From contig CAYGUK010000005.1 in the NCBI GenBank assembly GCA_964352985.1, positions 1-64,000 on the forward strand: DNA of 64,000 nucleotides, in the 5' to 3' direction. Within the stretch, counting starts at the first letter, position 1. Every line of letters starts with the position of its first letter. The notes under the pieces are model-generated. The model was not told where the DNA came from and did no database searches. It saw nothing but the letters and a program-made list of their open reading frames with translations. Made by a program: the position numbers and the translations under genes. Shown piece after piece: positions 1-9,803 of the stretch. This DNA is from CAYGUK01 sp964352985. GTDB lineage: Bacteria; Pseudomonadota; Gammaproteobacteria; JAHCLG01.

Positions 1-2352
1 AATTCAACCATAATTAAAGTGGTGGTTTATTCATTCTTAGTTTTATACAGTTTATATTTGTCATTTCGTCATAATAATTTATTTATAAATAATTTTATAG
101 CGATATCGAATTTAGATCTTATGAGTAACTTATTAATAGGATTTAGTGGTGCTTTGCTTGCTGTTACTGCTATTTTTTTTTCACTTATAGTCTTTTCTAT
201 GCAAGTCAATGTTGAACGTATGCCATACGGTTTATTTAAAAGTTTAAATTCAGATAAAACAATTTTATTTTATTTCCTAATAATTGTGATGTTAGCAGTG
301 TTTATAGGGTTTTTATCGTTAGGGGTAAATAAACAATATATTTTCACATTATTAATTACTTTAATTTGGTGTATATATTTTATATTTTCATTATTAATTT
401 CATCTTATAAACGAGCTTTAGCTTTAATAAATCCAATTGAGCAAATCAATACTATATTAAAATTGGTAAAAAGGGATTGTCAATTTTGGACAAAAGCATC
501 TAATAGAATAAAAAACAAAAAAAAGAACAATGTTACTGACGATGCAACTTCTAATGGCCTAGAGACCAGGAGAGCAGCATTTTTTATCAGAAATCCTCAG
601 TGGGTTGAATCGCCAAAGAATGCAATTAATTACATATTTTCGTTAGCAATGAACCATGCAAAGTTGGGCGATTACGAAGCCATGCAAGTAGCATTCGAGT
701 CAATCATTGTAATTAATCAATATTATATTGAAGCTAAAGGATTCACGTTTTATTTTCAACCACCATTTTTTAGTAATCCACTTGCTAATGATGATTTCAT
801 TAAAAATACACTACAGAATTACAAACATTATTATCAATTAATGCTTTCAAACTCGGATGAAAAACAGATTATAATAATTCTTGGCTCCATGAAAAAATTA
901 ATTCTCTTGTATCTTTCTATTGACTATCGTGAACCAATAGCTAATCCAACGCATGCAATGCTCGCTTTATATCAGCTCAATGAGTTTGTCGAGAATTTAT
1001 ATTCTCACGCTGTAATGTTTGCAAATGCGATTATATATGGAATTCATTCTCAGGCTAACATTGTAATATCAATTATTCATAATAATATTTATATGGATCA
1101 GCTATCTATCATTGATGATAAGATCGCATTAACTTCTGCAATTATGGTATCACAAGAAAAATCTAGACGCATTGCATTAACTGGTGTTGAGTGTTTAACA
1201 AATATTGTTAAGGCTCTATTGACTAGTGATTTTATAGACATTTCTATTCTAGCTGATAACTTGATGAGCAATTTTTTATTCATCACACGCGAAGTATTAA
1301 AAATCAAAGAATACAGTTATGAAACAACCCACAGTGACATATTAAGCCATTATTTTGGGACTTCAAAGCAAAATACATTTATCCTTTGGCTAACTAATAT
1401 TATCAATATACTTGTAAATAGTGAGTATGTTCTATCAGACTTTACCTATGAAGATTGGTTGGACTTCAAAGACCAAATAAAGGATATGGGTGATTTACCT
1501 GTTGGATTAACTAAAAAAATAAGTGACGTTAATGATGAGAATAAAAAATGGGGTGGCATAAAATTCACTAATGATGAAGTTCAATCAATAATATCTATTG
1601 CTAAAAGTAGTAATAATGATGCGTTGATTAAAAAAGTAGAAGCCAAAACAAAGATATCACATGATGAGGCTGAAAGGATTACTCGGCATGTCAATGCTTG
1701 GTCTAAAAATTTGTGGATGTCAATAAAAGAGATTTTGCCATTAACAATTGAAAACCGATCTAGCTTAACATCTCATATTGTTCACTGGTCAAGTTATGTT
1801 ACCATTTTATTACTAAACGTATCTGAGCTTGATATTTCTCATCAACATTATAGTACTGAGGCAGTGAAAAATGCTTATTTGCTTGGTTCACAATTAATTC
1901 ATATACCCGATGATAAAGAAACTATTGATTTTGTAGCGAATCTTCGCCTAACCGAGGAGTTGCTAAGGATACTTATTGAAATTAATAAATTAGGTTGTTT
2001 CCAACACTTAGAAGATTTTAAGAAAATATTTATATCGTGGATAAATAAACTTACCCTTCTTAAGGGAAACTACCGATTTCAAGAGGCTATACTTGCATTA
2101 GCCTATTTCAATTTATTGAATAAATTTGATAATGATGTATTTATTAATGATACTAAGCCAATTATACAAAAATATCTTGAACAACAAGGAATCGATGATT
2201 TTATCAAAGCATTAGCCAAAAAAGTAGAGGATATACATAAAGATAGCATGACTGTGCTTTTTATAGAAAAATGTATTAAATCATTAAATGAAGCAGATGT
2301 ATTAAAGTTATTAAACAATTTAAACACAATTGATACACGTAACACGAAATGA
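1..2352 (+). CDS. Large membrane-anchored protein of unknown function, 5' end probably outside window
   Basis: The frame is open from base 1, so the GTG at 19 is only the first start in view and the gene probably begins upstream. About 777 residues are visible. Three hydrophobic segments lie near the N-terminus (roughly residues 38-62, 82-102 and 108-130), which resembles the layout of DUF2254-type membrane proteins. The remaining 600 or so residues look soluble and helical, with no motif I recognise. It therefore is probably an inner-membrane protein with a long cytoplasmic part. It stands alone, with the next gene convergent. The family is not identified. Confidence 0.6.
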   Translation, partial: NSTIIKVVVYSFLVLYSLYLSFRHNNLFINNFIAISNLDLMSNLLIGFSGALLAVTAIFFSLIVFSMQVNVERMPYGLFKSLNSDKTILFYFLIIVMLAVFIGFLSLGVNKQYIFTLLITLIWCIYFIFSLLISSYKRALALINPIEQINTILKLVKRDCQFWTKASNRIKNKKKNNVTDDATSNGLETRRAAFFIRNPQWVESPKNAINYIFSLAMNHAKLGDYEAMQVAFESIIVINQYYIEAKGFTFYFQPPFFSNPLANDDFIKNTLQNYKHYYQLMLSNSDEKQIIIILGSMKKLILLYLSIDYREPIANPTHAMLALYQLNEFVENLYSHAVMFANAIIYGIHSQANIVISIIHNNIYMDQLSIIDDKIALTSAIMVSQEKSRRIALTGVECLTNIVKALLTSDFIDISILADNLMSNFLFITREVLKIKEYSYETTHSDILSHYFGTSKQNTFILWLTNIINILVNSEYVLSDFTYEDWLDFKDQIKDMGDLPVGLTKKISDVNDENKKWGGIKFTNDEVQSIISIAKSSNNDALIKKVEAKTKISHDEAERITRHVNAWSKNLWMSIKEILPLTIENRSSLTSHIVHWSSYVTILLLNVSELDISHQHYSTEAVKNAYLLGSQLIHIPDDKETIDFVANLRLTEELLRILIEINKLGCFQHLEDFKKIFISWINKLTLLKGNYRFQEAILALAYFNLLNKFDNDVFINDTKPIIQKYLEQQGIDDFIKALAKKVEDIHKDSMTVLFIEKCIKSLNEADVLKLLNNLNTIDTRNTK

Positions 2353-2425
2353 GAATAATGTGGCGTCCTGCAAAGTGATTAATTCAAATAAACATTAAAC
2401 ATCTGGGAAAACTTTATATTATTAA

Positions 2426-3175
2426 CTAATCTGTATTTTTAGTTGAGTCTAATATCTGAGATAAATATTTTAAACAAGATTTGTCTTTTAAATCGAGCTG
2501 AAATGTACTTCTAACTGCTTCAAAAGCCAGATCGAGATACTTAGCTGATAACAATAAATAGTGTTCGTCAGAAATCCATGTTTCTGCTAAGCTACCTGGT
2601 ATAAAATGAAATTTATGTAATGCTTGTTTACATCTCATCACGTCATATTTGCCAACATGATGCCATTGATTATGAACTGCTGCTGAAAAAGGGTCGAAAG
2701 CTCCATCATACAAATCTTTTAAATCAACGTCTTCTGACATTTTTCTAATATCGGTGCCACTCCAGCTTCCGAGGTTAAGGTTGATAAATTCTTCACGTCT
2801 TTGACTGTTTAACCATTGGTCTAAATATTCATTAATTTTATAGTTAGGATTGGAAGGGTACATTTTTTCTTTTACTAATTGGTGTCGCCCTAGACCATAT
2901 TCAATAAACTGTTGGGTGCGATTGTCTAGATCTAAGATAATCCACTTTAATGTTATTATTAACTCTACCATTGGCCTTAAAATTAATGGGGCAAGGTGAG
3001 GAGTTAATAAAATATTTGATTCTGCCATTGAAACCGCTAGTATTAACTGTCTATGCAATAAGCCACCGACAACATCATATCTATGCGAATTATTTAGATC
3101 ATATTGTAAATTTCCCCAAATATTCGCTAAATAGGTTTCGCAATGTTCAATATATTTATCAAGAATTAAATTCAT
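2426..3175 (-). CDS. DUF5677-like hypothetical protein
   Basis: A 249-residue soluble protein. The conserved-looking block LAPLILRPMVELIITLKWI (about residues 60-80), followed by a helical region with scattered His and a central SAAVHNQWHHVGKY stretch, resembles the DUF5677 family, whose biochemical role is unknown. No signal peptide or membrane helix is evident. The gene lies just downstream of a broken gene on the same strand (3194-3919), only 18 nt away, and the two may once have formed an operon. The family assignment is by resemblance and is moderately uncertain. Confidence 0.5.
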   Translation of the reverse strand: MNLILDKYIEHCETYLANIWGNLQYDLNNSHRYDVVGGLLHRQLILAVSMAESNILLTPHLAPLILRPMVELIITLKWIILDLDNRTQQFIEYGLGRHQLVKEKMYPSNPNYKINEYLDQWLNSQRREEFINLNLGSWSGTDIRKMSEDVDLKDLYDGAFDPFSAAVHNQWHHVGKYDVMRCKQALHKFHFIPGSLAETWISDEHYLLLSAKYLDLAFEAVRSTFQLDLKDKSCLKYLSQILDSTKNTD

Positions 3176-3193
3176 ATATTTTCCTATATTTTA

Positions 3194-3919
3194 TTAGCAA
3201 TTTATTAGCATATAATTAGTTGTCCAAAATTGTTCGATCCAAGTTTTATTCGAAATAAATTGATTCATCATTGCATTAATTGTTGCTTTTAGTTTTGTAA
3301 ATTCAGCAGTAAAATCATTATGCCAAGGCTGCTGTGTTATGAGATTTATATCAGGAGGGGTGGTTTTACCATTTAAATACTTAATAGTACCTTTCTCTAA
3401 AAGCATAAAGAAAAAAGAGCACTGTGTATCAATTGATAGTCAACTATTTCTGTTACTGGAATTATTTACAATTTTATCTAATTTATTTATTGAAGAATAT
3501 TTAGTTATAGCAACTCTTGCGGTATCTAAGTAAGTGTATAAATTTTGAATTTCGTATACTATTCCTAATAAACCAAATACGTCGCTAATTTGACCAATAA
3601 ATTGGTTTTTAAGCGCATAATTTTTAAATTCTATGTGTGTTTCTGGTGATAGATTAATAAAGTCTGAAATTAAAAATTGAAAATTTCTTGTATCTTTAAA
3701 ATATAGAGACATTTTTTGTAAAATTTTTACGGATGACTCTATTTCGATTTGATCATTTAGTAAAATTAGCCAAATTAGTTCAGGAACCATATCTTCAAAC
3801 CAGCTAATTTCCACTAAATCTAGATAATGATTATACGGTGAATACATAACTTTACCGCGTGTGACATACTTCTTTTTCCAATCCATTGCTGCTTGCTTTA
3901 AACGTTCTAGTACTTTCAA
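3194..3919 (-). pseudogene. Hypothetical protein gene interrupted by an in-frame TGA
   Basis: Two open segments, 3443-3919 (159 aa) and 3194-3439, lie in exactly the same minus-strand frame and are separated only by one TGA at 3440-3442. Read through, they give about 241 codons, a length similar to the neighbouring 249-aa gene. The downstream half keeps plausible protein-like sequence (for example ITQQPWHNDFTAEFTKLK) right after the stop. The simplest reading is a gene inactivated by a nonsense mutation. The upstream part alone could still be a 159-aa protein. I do not recognise the family. Confidence 0.5.
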
Positions 3920-4173
3920 TTATGGAGCATAATCAAATGTTTTGATAGATTCTGATTTGACATATTTAAATTTGGTGCGAATTTTAAATATGATACTGTT
4001 TAATAACATTTGGAATATCATTTATTTATACAATGCATGCATTAAGTGTTTTGGTTTTAATCTTATTTTCAATAATGAAACTTTGCTCTGAATATGTCGT
4101 CAGAAACCGCTAGTGTTGTTTTTCTTTTTATACTGTTTTTAAAAAGGTGAAGCTCAGTTTATATCAGATGTAT

Positions 4174-4274
4174 TAACGTTCACTTTCGGAATTCGTTTGA
4201 TAGTGAACGTGAACACATATATGCTTGTGTTCACGTTCACTTTTAGATAGAATTCAATTGTGAACGTGAACACA
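4174..4274. promoter_or_regulatory. Three 15-bp repeats (GTGAACGTGAACACA) upstream of an ATPase gene
   Basis: GTGAACGTGAACACA occurs at 4203-4217, inverted at 4226-4240, and direct again at 4260-4274, with a partial copy (AACGTTCAC) at 4175-4183. Each copy is itself two GTGAAC hexamers. The last copy ends 16 bases before the ATG at 4291, so bound protein would block translation or transcription start. This looks like an operator array for a regulator of the downstream ATPase gene, possibly the ATPase system itself. The rest of the 371-base gap (3920-4290) holds the palindrome AATGCATGCATT at about 4032 and nothing else that I can name. Confidence 0.6.
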
Positions 4275-4290
4275 AAGGTATTGTATTGTA

Positions 4291-5763
4291 ATGAAGATAA
4301 TAGGTAGAGAAGAAGAAACCAAGATTCTTGATGAGGTTTTTAAATCTAATAACGCAGAGTTTTTAGCTCTATATGGGAGAAGAAGGGTTGGAAAAACGTT
4401 TCTGATCAAAAATTACTTTAAAGGGAAAAAAGTCGTATTCTTTTTTATTACAGGTGAAAAGGATGCGCCAATGAACCAGCAAATAGCGCACTTTACTAAA
4501 CAAATTAGTGATGTATTTTATGAGGGTGTCGAATTGCTACCAAAAAATAACTGGGATGAAACATTCGATCTATTAACTAAAGCAATTAATAAGAAAGATA
4601 TTAAGAGCAAAAAAATAATTTTGTTTTTTGATGAGTTTCCTTGGATGGCTACACGTAACTCAAAATTATTACAGAACCTGGATTATTACTGGAATCAATA
4701 TTGGGTAGATAATGACAAGTTAAAATTAATCATTTGTGGGTCAGCAGCCTCTTGGATTATCAATAATATTGTTAATAATAAAGGTGGGTTACATAATCGA
4801 ATTACAAGGAATATCTGTTTAGAACCGCTAAAATTACCAGCAACTAAAAACTTTTTAAAGGCAAATGGGGTTATGTTAGATAATAAACACATTGTTGATT
4901 TATATATGAGTATGGGAGGAGTTCCATATTATTTGAAACAGATAAAACCTGGGCAATCTTCTACACAGATCATAGAATCATTAGCATTTAGGAAAAACGG
5001 ATTTTTATTAGCAGAGTTCAATAATTTATTTGCTTCTCTATTTAAAGACGGCGAAATATATGAAGAAATTATTCGAAATATTGCCTCGCGCAGATATGGA
5101 ATAGGCAAAAAGGAATTGTTAAAGGCCATGGGCAAAAATATGGTCGGCAAAGGTGGCTTGGAAAAACTAAATGCTTTAAAACAAGCTGGTTTTATTATGG
5201 ACTTTAAACCACACTCACATAAAGAAAAAGGAATTTATTATAAACTAATCGATAATTACACATTATTTTATTTGTATTGGATAGCACCAGTTTATGACAC
5301 CTTGCTTACTAAAAGTCTAGCTAAAGGTTATTGGAGTAAAATGAAAAAAATGCCTACGTGGCGAAGTTGGTCAGGTTTAGCTTTTGAATCTATTTGTCAT
5401 GAACATATACCGCAAATAATGAATGCACTTGATTTAAGTCCGTCTGCTATACCAAGTACTTGGCGATACGTTCCGAGAAATACGGATGAAAATGATGGAG
5501 CTCAAATTGATTTGCTGTTTGATCGCGATGATGATGTAATCACATTATGTGAAATAAAATATACAGAAAATCTGTTCACTATTACTAAAGACTATGCTGA
5601 AAATTTAAAGAAAAAAGTTGAGGTGTATAGGAAAATAACAAGAACAAATAAACAATTGTTTATTACATTGATTTCAGCAAATGGAGTTAAAGTGAATAAA
5701 TATTCAAAAGAGCTAATTAGTGGGGTAGTGACGCTGGATGACTTATTCAAAGACATCCAATAA
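4291..5763 (+). CDS. AAA-type ATPase with C-terminal DUF234/nuclease-like domain
   Basis: A 490-residue protein. The P-loop GRRRVGKT is at about residues 29-36 and the Walker B IILFFDEFPWM at about 108-118, followed by a winged-helix-like middle region. The C-terminal part has IDLLFDRDDDVITLCEIKY (about residues 410-428), a D...ExK pattern like PD-(D/E)XK nucleases. This arrangement matches the archaeal-type ATPase/DUF234 family. Members are often on mobile DNA and some are suspected of defence or toxin roles, but the function is not established. Its start follows a repeat array that suggests tight control. A stem-loop lies directly over its stop codon. Confidence 0.75.
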   Translation: MKIIGREEETKILDEVFKSNNAEFLALYGRRRVGKTFLIKNYFKGKKVVFFFITGEKDAPMNQQIAHFTKQISDVFYEGVELLPKNNWDETFDLLTKAINKKDIKSKKIILFFDEFPWMATRNSKLLQNLDYYWNQYWVDNDKLKLIICGSAASWIINNIVNNKGGLHNRITRNICLEPLKLPATKNFLKANGVMLDNKHIVDLYMSMGGVPYYLKQIKPGQSSTQIIESLAFRKNGFLLAEFNNLFASLFKDGEIYEEIIRNIASRRYGIGKKELLKAMGKNMVGKGGLEKLNALKQAGFIMDFKPHSHKEKGIYYKLIDNYTLFYLYWIAPVYDTLLTKSLAKGYWSKMKKMPTWRSWSGLAFESICHEHIPQIMNALDLSPSAIPSTWRYVPRNTDENDGAQIDLLFDRDDDVITLCEIKYTENLFTITKDYAENLKKKVEVYRKITRTNKQLFITLISANGVKVNKYSKELISGVVTLDDLFKDIQ

Positions 5764-5789
5764 GTGTGATAATTTTTATTATCACACTT
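5762..5789 (+). terminator. Stem-loop at the end of the ATPase gene
   Basis: Perfect 12-bp arms AAGTGTGATAAT and ATTATCACACTT enclose a TTTT loop. The first arm overlaps the stop codon of the ATPase gene. There is no T-run after the second arm, so it may be a weak terminator or an mRNA-stabilising hairpin. Confidence 0.5.
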
Positions 5790-5873
5790 ATTGTGGTAAG
5801 CTATATACTACTAGGGGTAACGATAAATAGCTGCTTTTCCAGCATTTTATACCATAGTAGAAAAGGATGTATT

Positions 5874-6380
5874 ATGTGGTTTCAAATTATTACTACTGTA
5901 GCAAGTATATTAGCAATCATTGTTAGCATTGTTTCCTTAATGATTAGTTATAAATCAAGTAAAGCATCTGAGAAATCAGCAGAGTCAGCAAAGATATCTG
6001 CTGGTGAGTCAATGCGAGCTAACAATATTGCACGTGCTGATATTATTAGACCAATCTCAACAAATTTAATAAATTTTTTGAAATTCCTCAATAACGAAGA
6101 AAAATGGACAACCATGGAAGAAATAAAGTTAGTTCGAGAATCAATACATGAATTACGTTCATTAGTTTCTGGTAATAAAGAATTGCTTGAATTACTTAAC
6201 ATTATAGATACATGGTTAAATAATGATTTTAGCCAAGTAATTACACAATATGAAAATAATAATAATAAAACAAAATTTGGGAAACCTCGTAATTTTTTTG
6301 ATGATAACATTGAAATAATTGGACAAGTTAAACTTGATTTTCAAAATATTATGCAGAAACTTATGAATTTAGATTATTAG
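5874..6380 (+). CDS. Small membrane-anchored hypothetical protein
   Basis: The start at 5874 is preferred over an upstream ATT/ATG-rich extension because AAAAGGATG lies at a good distance before it. The 168-residue product begins with one hydrophobic segment (about residues 2-26, FQIITTVASILAIIVSIVSL), then a Ser/Ala-rich linker that is probably coiled coil, then a helical soluble part. The topology suggests an inner-membrane anchor with a cytoplasmic tail. It lies 110 bases after the ATPase gene and could be its partner, but a hairpin separates them. No known family is recognised. Confidence 0.55.
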   Translation: MWFQIITTVASILAIIVSIVSLMISYKSSKASEKSAESAKISAGESMRANNIARADIIRPISTNLINFLKFLNNEEKWTTMEEIKLVRESIHELRSLVSGNKELLELLNIIDTWLNNDFSQVITQYENNNNKTKFGKPRNFFDDNIEIIGQVKLDFQNIMQKLMNLDY

Positions 6381-6476
6381 ATTATTGGTTGTTGAATATG
6401 TTGATATTGATTTTATTGCCATTAGTTGTAGTTATTACATAACTATAAATTGTTATATTATTAGGAATTTACTTTG

Positions 6477-6857
6477 ATGAAAGTATTTAATCATGTTCAG
6501 ATTAAGGTCAGCAACTTAACAAACAGTAAATTATTTTATGATGCAATAATGAATATTTTAGGTCATGATGTTGTTCTATTTATTGATAAGACCGTTATTG
6601 GTTATGGAACTACAGTTCATGATATGTTTGAAATAAGACTTGCTACCAATGAAACACCATTATCATCAGCCGTTCATATCGCTTTTAATGCGCCGACTCT
6701 ACAAAGTGTCGATGAGTTTTATTGGACCGCAATTGGTAAAGGCGGTAAATGTAATGGTAAGCCTGGATTTAGAAAAGAATATGAAAAAGGATATTACGCT
6801 GCTTTTGTTACCGATCCAGATGGACATAATGTCGAAGCTGTTTATAGCGTGAAATAA
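6477..6857 (+). CDS. VOC (glyoxalase/bleomycin-resistance fold) protein
   Basis: A 126-residue protein opening with FNHVQIKVSNLTNSKLFYDA and closing with FVTDPDGHNVEAVY, the paired motifs of a single-chain VOC module. In this family His and Glu at these spots bind a metal; here H5 region and E near the C-terminus are present. The substrate cannot be told from sequence; homologues include lactoylglutathione lyase-like enzymes and drug-binding proteins. The start is ATG at 6477 with AGGA upstream; a TTG one codon earlier is possible. It appears to be a free-standing gene. Confidence 0.8.
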   Translation: MKVFNHVQIKVSNLTNSKLFYDAIMNILGHDVVLFIDKTVIGYGTTVHDMFEIRLATNETPLSSAVHIAFNAPTLQSVDEFYWTAIGKGGKCNGKPGFRKEYEKGYYAAFVTDPDGHNVEAVYSVK

Positions 6858-6915
6858 TTGATGCAATAATTAATTGCCATCGGTTAATTTATTATTGCTG
6901 TATAAGGGGATTGTT

Positions 6916-7557
6916 ATGGCAAGTATTTTAGTGCATGGCTATCGAATTAAAGTAGATTGGTATGATTCACTGATTAATAGTTTTCTATTTTTGTGGGATT
7001 GTAATGAAACAGGTGTTAGAAAAATACCGAGAAATGTTTGGGATCATAAATTTGCTATTGCGTATATCGCTACAGGAACTTTGTTGCTTCCCATTGCTTG
7101 GTTATTAAGCCATATTCCGTTTATTTGGCCTGAATCAATGGCTTTTTTCTTATTTTTTATTTGTGTCATTATTTTGATAAAGCCCTATGCCGATCCTTTC
7201 AGAGCGTTGATTGGCTTACTCATAGGTGGGCTATTATTGTATTTTAATGTTACGTTTGATTGGACAATATTTGGATATCATCTTGAAAAATACTTGTATT
7301 ACTGCATGATTGTGACCAGTATCTTTGCACTGTGGCGGCGTTTTGTTAATTGGACATGTTGGGCTCAGATTGATCGTATTTGTAAAAAATATAATTTTCC
7401 GCATTATGATCAAAAAACTCTAATGGATAATTATGAAGGTATTGATACTCACTATGGTGAAAAATTGGTGACTTATGATAATTATGATGATGCCATGACG
7501 AAACAACAACGGTTTCGTAAAATAAATGATCCATCCACTGAGATTGAAAATAATTAA
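6916..7557 (+). CDS. Hypothetical membrane protein, first gene of an integrase operon
   Basis: The ATG at 6916 is preferred because AAGGGGA precedes it; the frame is open back to 6874. The product has 213 residues with about three or four hydrophobic segments (roughly residues 38-60, 65-90 and 95-110, and another near 125-145) and a soluble charged C-terminal tail. The stop codon overlaps the ATG of the downstream recombinase by one base, so the two are translationally coupled. The link to an integrase suggests a mobile-element accessory gene. No known family is recognised. Confidence 0.6.
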   Translation: MASILVHGYRIKVDWYDSLINSFLFLWDCNETGVRKIPRNVWDHKFAIAYIATGTLLLPIAWLLSHIPFIWPESMAFFLFFICVIILIKPYADPFRALIGLLIGGLLLYFNVTFDWTIFGYHLEKYLYYCMIVTSIFALWRRFVNWTCWAQIDRICKKYNFPHYDQKTLMDNYEGIDTHYGEKLVTYDNYDDAMTKQQRFRKINDPSTEIENN

Positions 7558-8792
7558 TGAAGCGTGGATCTAAAAAAACAAGTCTTGCTTCACCACTAGC
7601 ATTATTTGATGCAGTGGAATATTTAGATGAAACGATTCCTGTTAATATAAAAAGCGATCATGATTTTCAATTTTCGACACAATTTTTACAATCTTATAAG
7701 GGCAGTAAAGCCACATTTAATACTTATCGACGTGAAGTTGAACGTTTAATACAATGGACATGGTTTGTTCGTAATAAAACATTACGTGAAATCAAAAGGC
7801 AAGATATCGAAGATTATATTGAATTTTGTCAAAAACCACCACGCACATGGATTGGTGTTAAGAAACCCCCTCGCTTTATTCTTCAAGAAGGACAACGAAG
7901 ACAAAACCCTGAGTGGCGACCATTTAATGTAACCGTCTCAAAATCCGCTAACCGTGCAGGAGTAGAGCCAGATCCTAAACTGTTTGAATTTTCCAATGCT
8001 GCAATAAAAGATTTATTAGCAGTGCTCAGCACATTTTATAATTTTTTAATTGCTGAAGATTATACGGAAATTAATCCTATTTTACAGATCCGGCAAAAAA
8101 GTCGATTTGTTCAAAAATCACAAGCTAATATAAAACAAATACGACGATTAAGTGAATTACAATGGCGCTATGTGATCAATACTGCTGAGCGTTTAGCTGA
8201 AACCAATCCTGAGTTACATCAACGAACACTTTTTATGATGAATGCCCTATTTGGCATGTATTTGCGAATTTCAGAGCTGGTATCAAGTGAACGATGGTCG
8301 CCAAAAATGTGCGATTTTTATCGCGATCAATATAATAATTGGTGGTTTGTTACTGTGGGTAAAGGTAATAAAAAACGTCAAATCGCTGTGAGTAATGCTA
8401 TGTTAAAAGCACTTAAACAATGGCGAAAATATTTAGGGTTATCGCCACTACCCTCGCCTGCCGATCAAAGTCCTTTATTGCCAAAGTCAAAAGGCCATGG
8501 GCCAATCACGAGCACGACTTATGTCCGTAGACTAGTACAGTTGTGTTTTGATGAGGCAAGTGATTTGCTTAAGGCGGATAATCAAACAGAAGAAGCCGAT
8601 GCTTTATTAGATGTAACAGTCCATTGGCTGAGGCACACAGGAATATCAGAAGATGTTAAAATAAGACCTCGTGAGCATGTCAGAGATGACGCAGGTCATA
8701 GTTCAAGTGCGATTACTGATCATTATATTGATATTGAGTTAAAGGCGCGCCATCGTAGCGCTAAAACGAAACGAATTAAACCAGATGAATAG
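7557..8792 (+). CDS. Tyrosine recombinase/integrase
   Basis: A 411-residue site-specific recombinase. The N-terminal arm/core-binding region (about residues 35-190) carries the block RRQNPEWRPF. The catalytic domain shows MYLRISELVS (first Arg), GKGNKKRQIAV (Lys), VHWLRHTGIS (His-x-x-Arg), HVRDDAGHSS (His) and TDHYIDIEL (Tyr nucleophile). It shares length and several blocks with the recombinase of the Tn3-like transposon at 13478-14716, so the two are paralogues. It lies between a membrane protein gene (1-base overlap) and an 8810 gene (17-base gap), which suggests one operon. Confidence 0.85.
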   Translation: MKRGSKKTSLASPLALFDAVEYLDETIPVNIKSDHDFQFSTQFLQSYKGSKATFNTYRREVERLIQWTWFVRNKTLREIKRQDIEDYIEFCQKPPRTWIGVKKPPRFILQEGQRRQNPEWRPFNVTVSKSANRAGVEPDPKLFEFSNAAIKDLLAVLSTFYNFLIAEDYTEINPILQIRQKSRFVQKSQANIKQIRRLSELQWRYVINTAERLAETNPELHQRTLFMMNALFGMYLRISELVSSERWSPKMCDFYRDQYNNWWFVTVGKGNKKRQIAVSNAMLKALKQWRKYLGLSPLPSPADQSPLLPKSKGHGPITSTTYVRRLVQLCFDEASDLLKADNQTEEADALLDVTVHWLRHTGISEDVKIRPREHVRDDAGHSSSAITDHYIDIELKARHRSAKTKRIKPDE

Positions 8793-8809
8793 AATGCAGG
8801 TCAAAAACA

Positions 8810-9688
8810 GTGTATAGAGTTAATTATATTCAAGATGGTGATAGTCAAGTCGTTGATGCGTTGTGGGTTGATTCTCGTTCAGATGATGAAATTAAAATGA
8901 TGCGTGATCATTTTTTCTGTCCCGATTGTGGCGTGCAAATGACTTTTTTTACTCGCTCCGATAGTGGCACAAATGCTCATTTTAAAACGCGCGTTAAAAA
9001 GAGGCATGATAAAAACTGTTCTAAAGTAACGATTTTATCAATAGACGATGCAACAGAAGAAATAAGACATATAATTAATGACGTTCAAAAAGCTATTCAA
9101 GAGACGGATTTTTTCAAGGTGGTGTTTTCACCAACGACTCATGATGACGAAGACCAAACCTTTCAGCAGGAAGATGAGTCTGATGAAGGTAAAATAGTTA
9201 TTCGTAGTCAAACACCACGTGATTATCATTCGAAAGAACCGGCTAAACGTTGTTATACAGGTGTTTCATTAAAACGCATATTAATTTTGTTGGTACATGA
9301 TGAATTAGAGAAATTACAAAAAAAAGTGAAGGTTAAAGCGGACATAGGTGATAAGTATCTCGAGTTTAATGTCTCGAACTATTTTATTCGATTAGAGCAA
9401 GCAACAACACAAAAATTCAGTCGTTGCTATTGGGGAAAAATTTCAACAATCTCATCTGGCTATCAATATATTAATACCGATCAAGATTATAGTAATCAAG
9501 TCATAATTATTATTGATGAAGCGATCAGAGAAAAATTAGCTAAACGATATCGATTTAAAGAGAATAAAACTCTGAAAAACACTTATGTTATTATTCATTC
9601 TACATGTAAAGGTAAGGAGAATGGTAAGCGGTGGATCAATGTGGATTCACTTGCCGATATTTCGATTCAACGAATTAGGCCAAAATAG
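8810..9688 (+). CDS. Hypothetical protein with N-terminal zinc-finger-like Cys motif
   Basis: A 292-residue protein starting at GTG, 17 bases after the integrase stop. Near residues 37-70 it has CPDCGVQMTFF and later HFKTR...HDKNC, a Cys/His arrangement like the N-terminal part of CoiA-type proteins, which probably binds zinc. The middle is acidic (an EDESDEG-type stretch) and the C-terminal part is a mixed alpha/beta domain of unknown family. The operon position suggests a mobile-element accessory role. The zinc-binding reading is inference. Confidence 0.55.
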   Translation: MYRVNYIQDGDSQVVDALWVDSRSDDEIKMMRDHFFCPDCGVQMTFFTRSDSGTNAHFKTRVKKRHDKNCSKVTILSIDDATEEIRHIINDVQKAIQETDFFKVVFSPTTHDDEDQTFQQEDESDEGKIVIRSQTPRDYHSKEPAKRCYTGVSLKRILILLVHDELEKLQKKVKVKADIGDKYLEFNVSNYFIRLEQATTQKFSRCYWGKISTISSGYQYINTDQDYSNQVIIIIDEAIREKLAKRYRFKENKTLKNTYVIIHSTCKGKENGKRWINVDSLADISIQRIRPK

Positions 9689-9803
9689 TTATGATATATC
9701 TGTAAATTACTTGATATTTATCTACTTGTTACGTTTTGTAGGAAATTATACGTTTAAGTAGAGAGTAATTTAATTTATAATTATTTCATTTTGCGTGATT
9801 ATC

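Noticed and set aside
3440..3442. TGA as a selenocysteine codon
   Set aside because: No selenocysteine insertion structure or known selenoprotein family is visible; a nonsense mutation is simpler.
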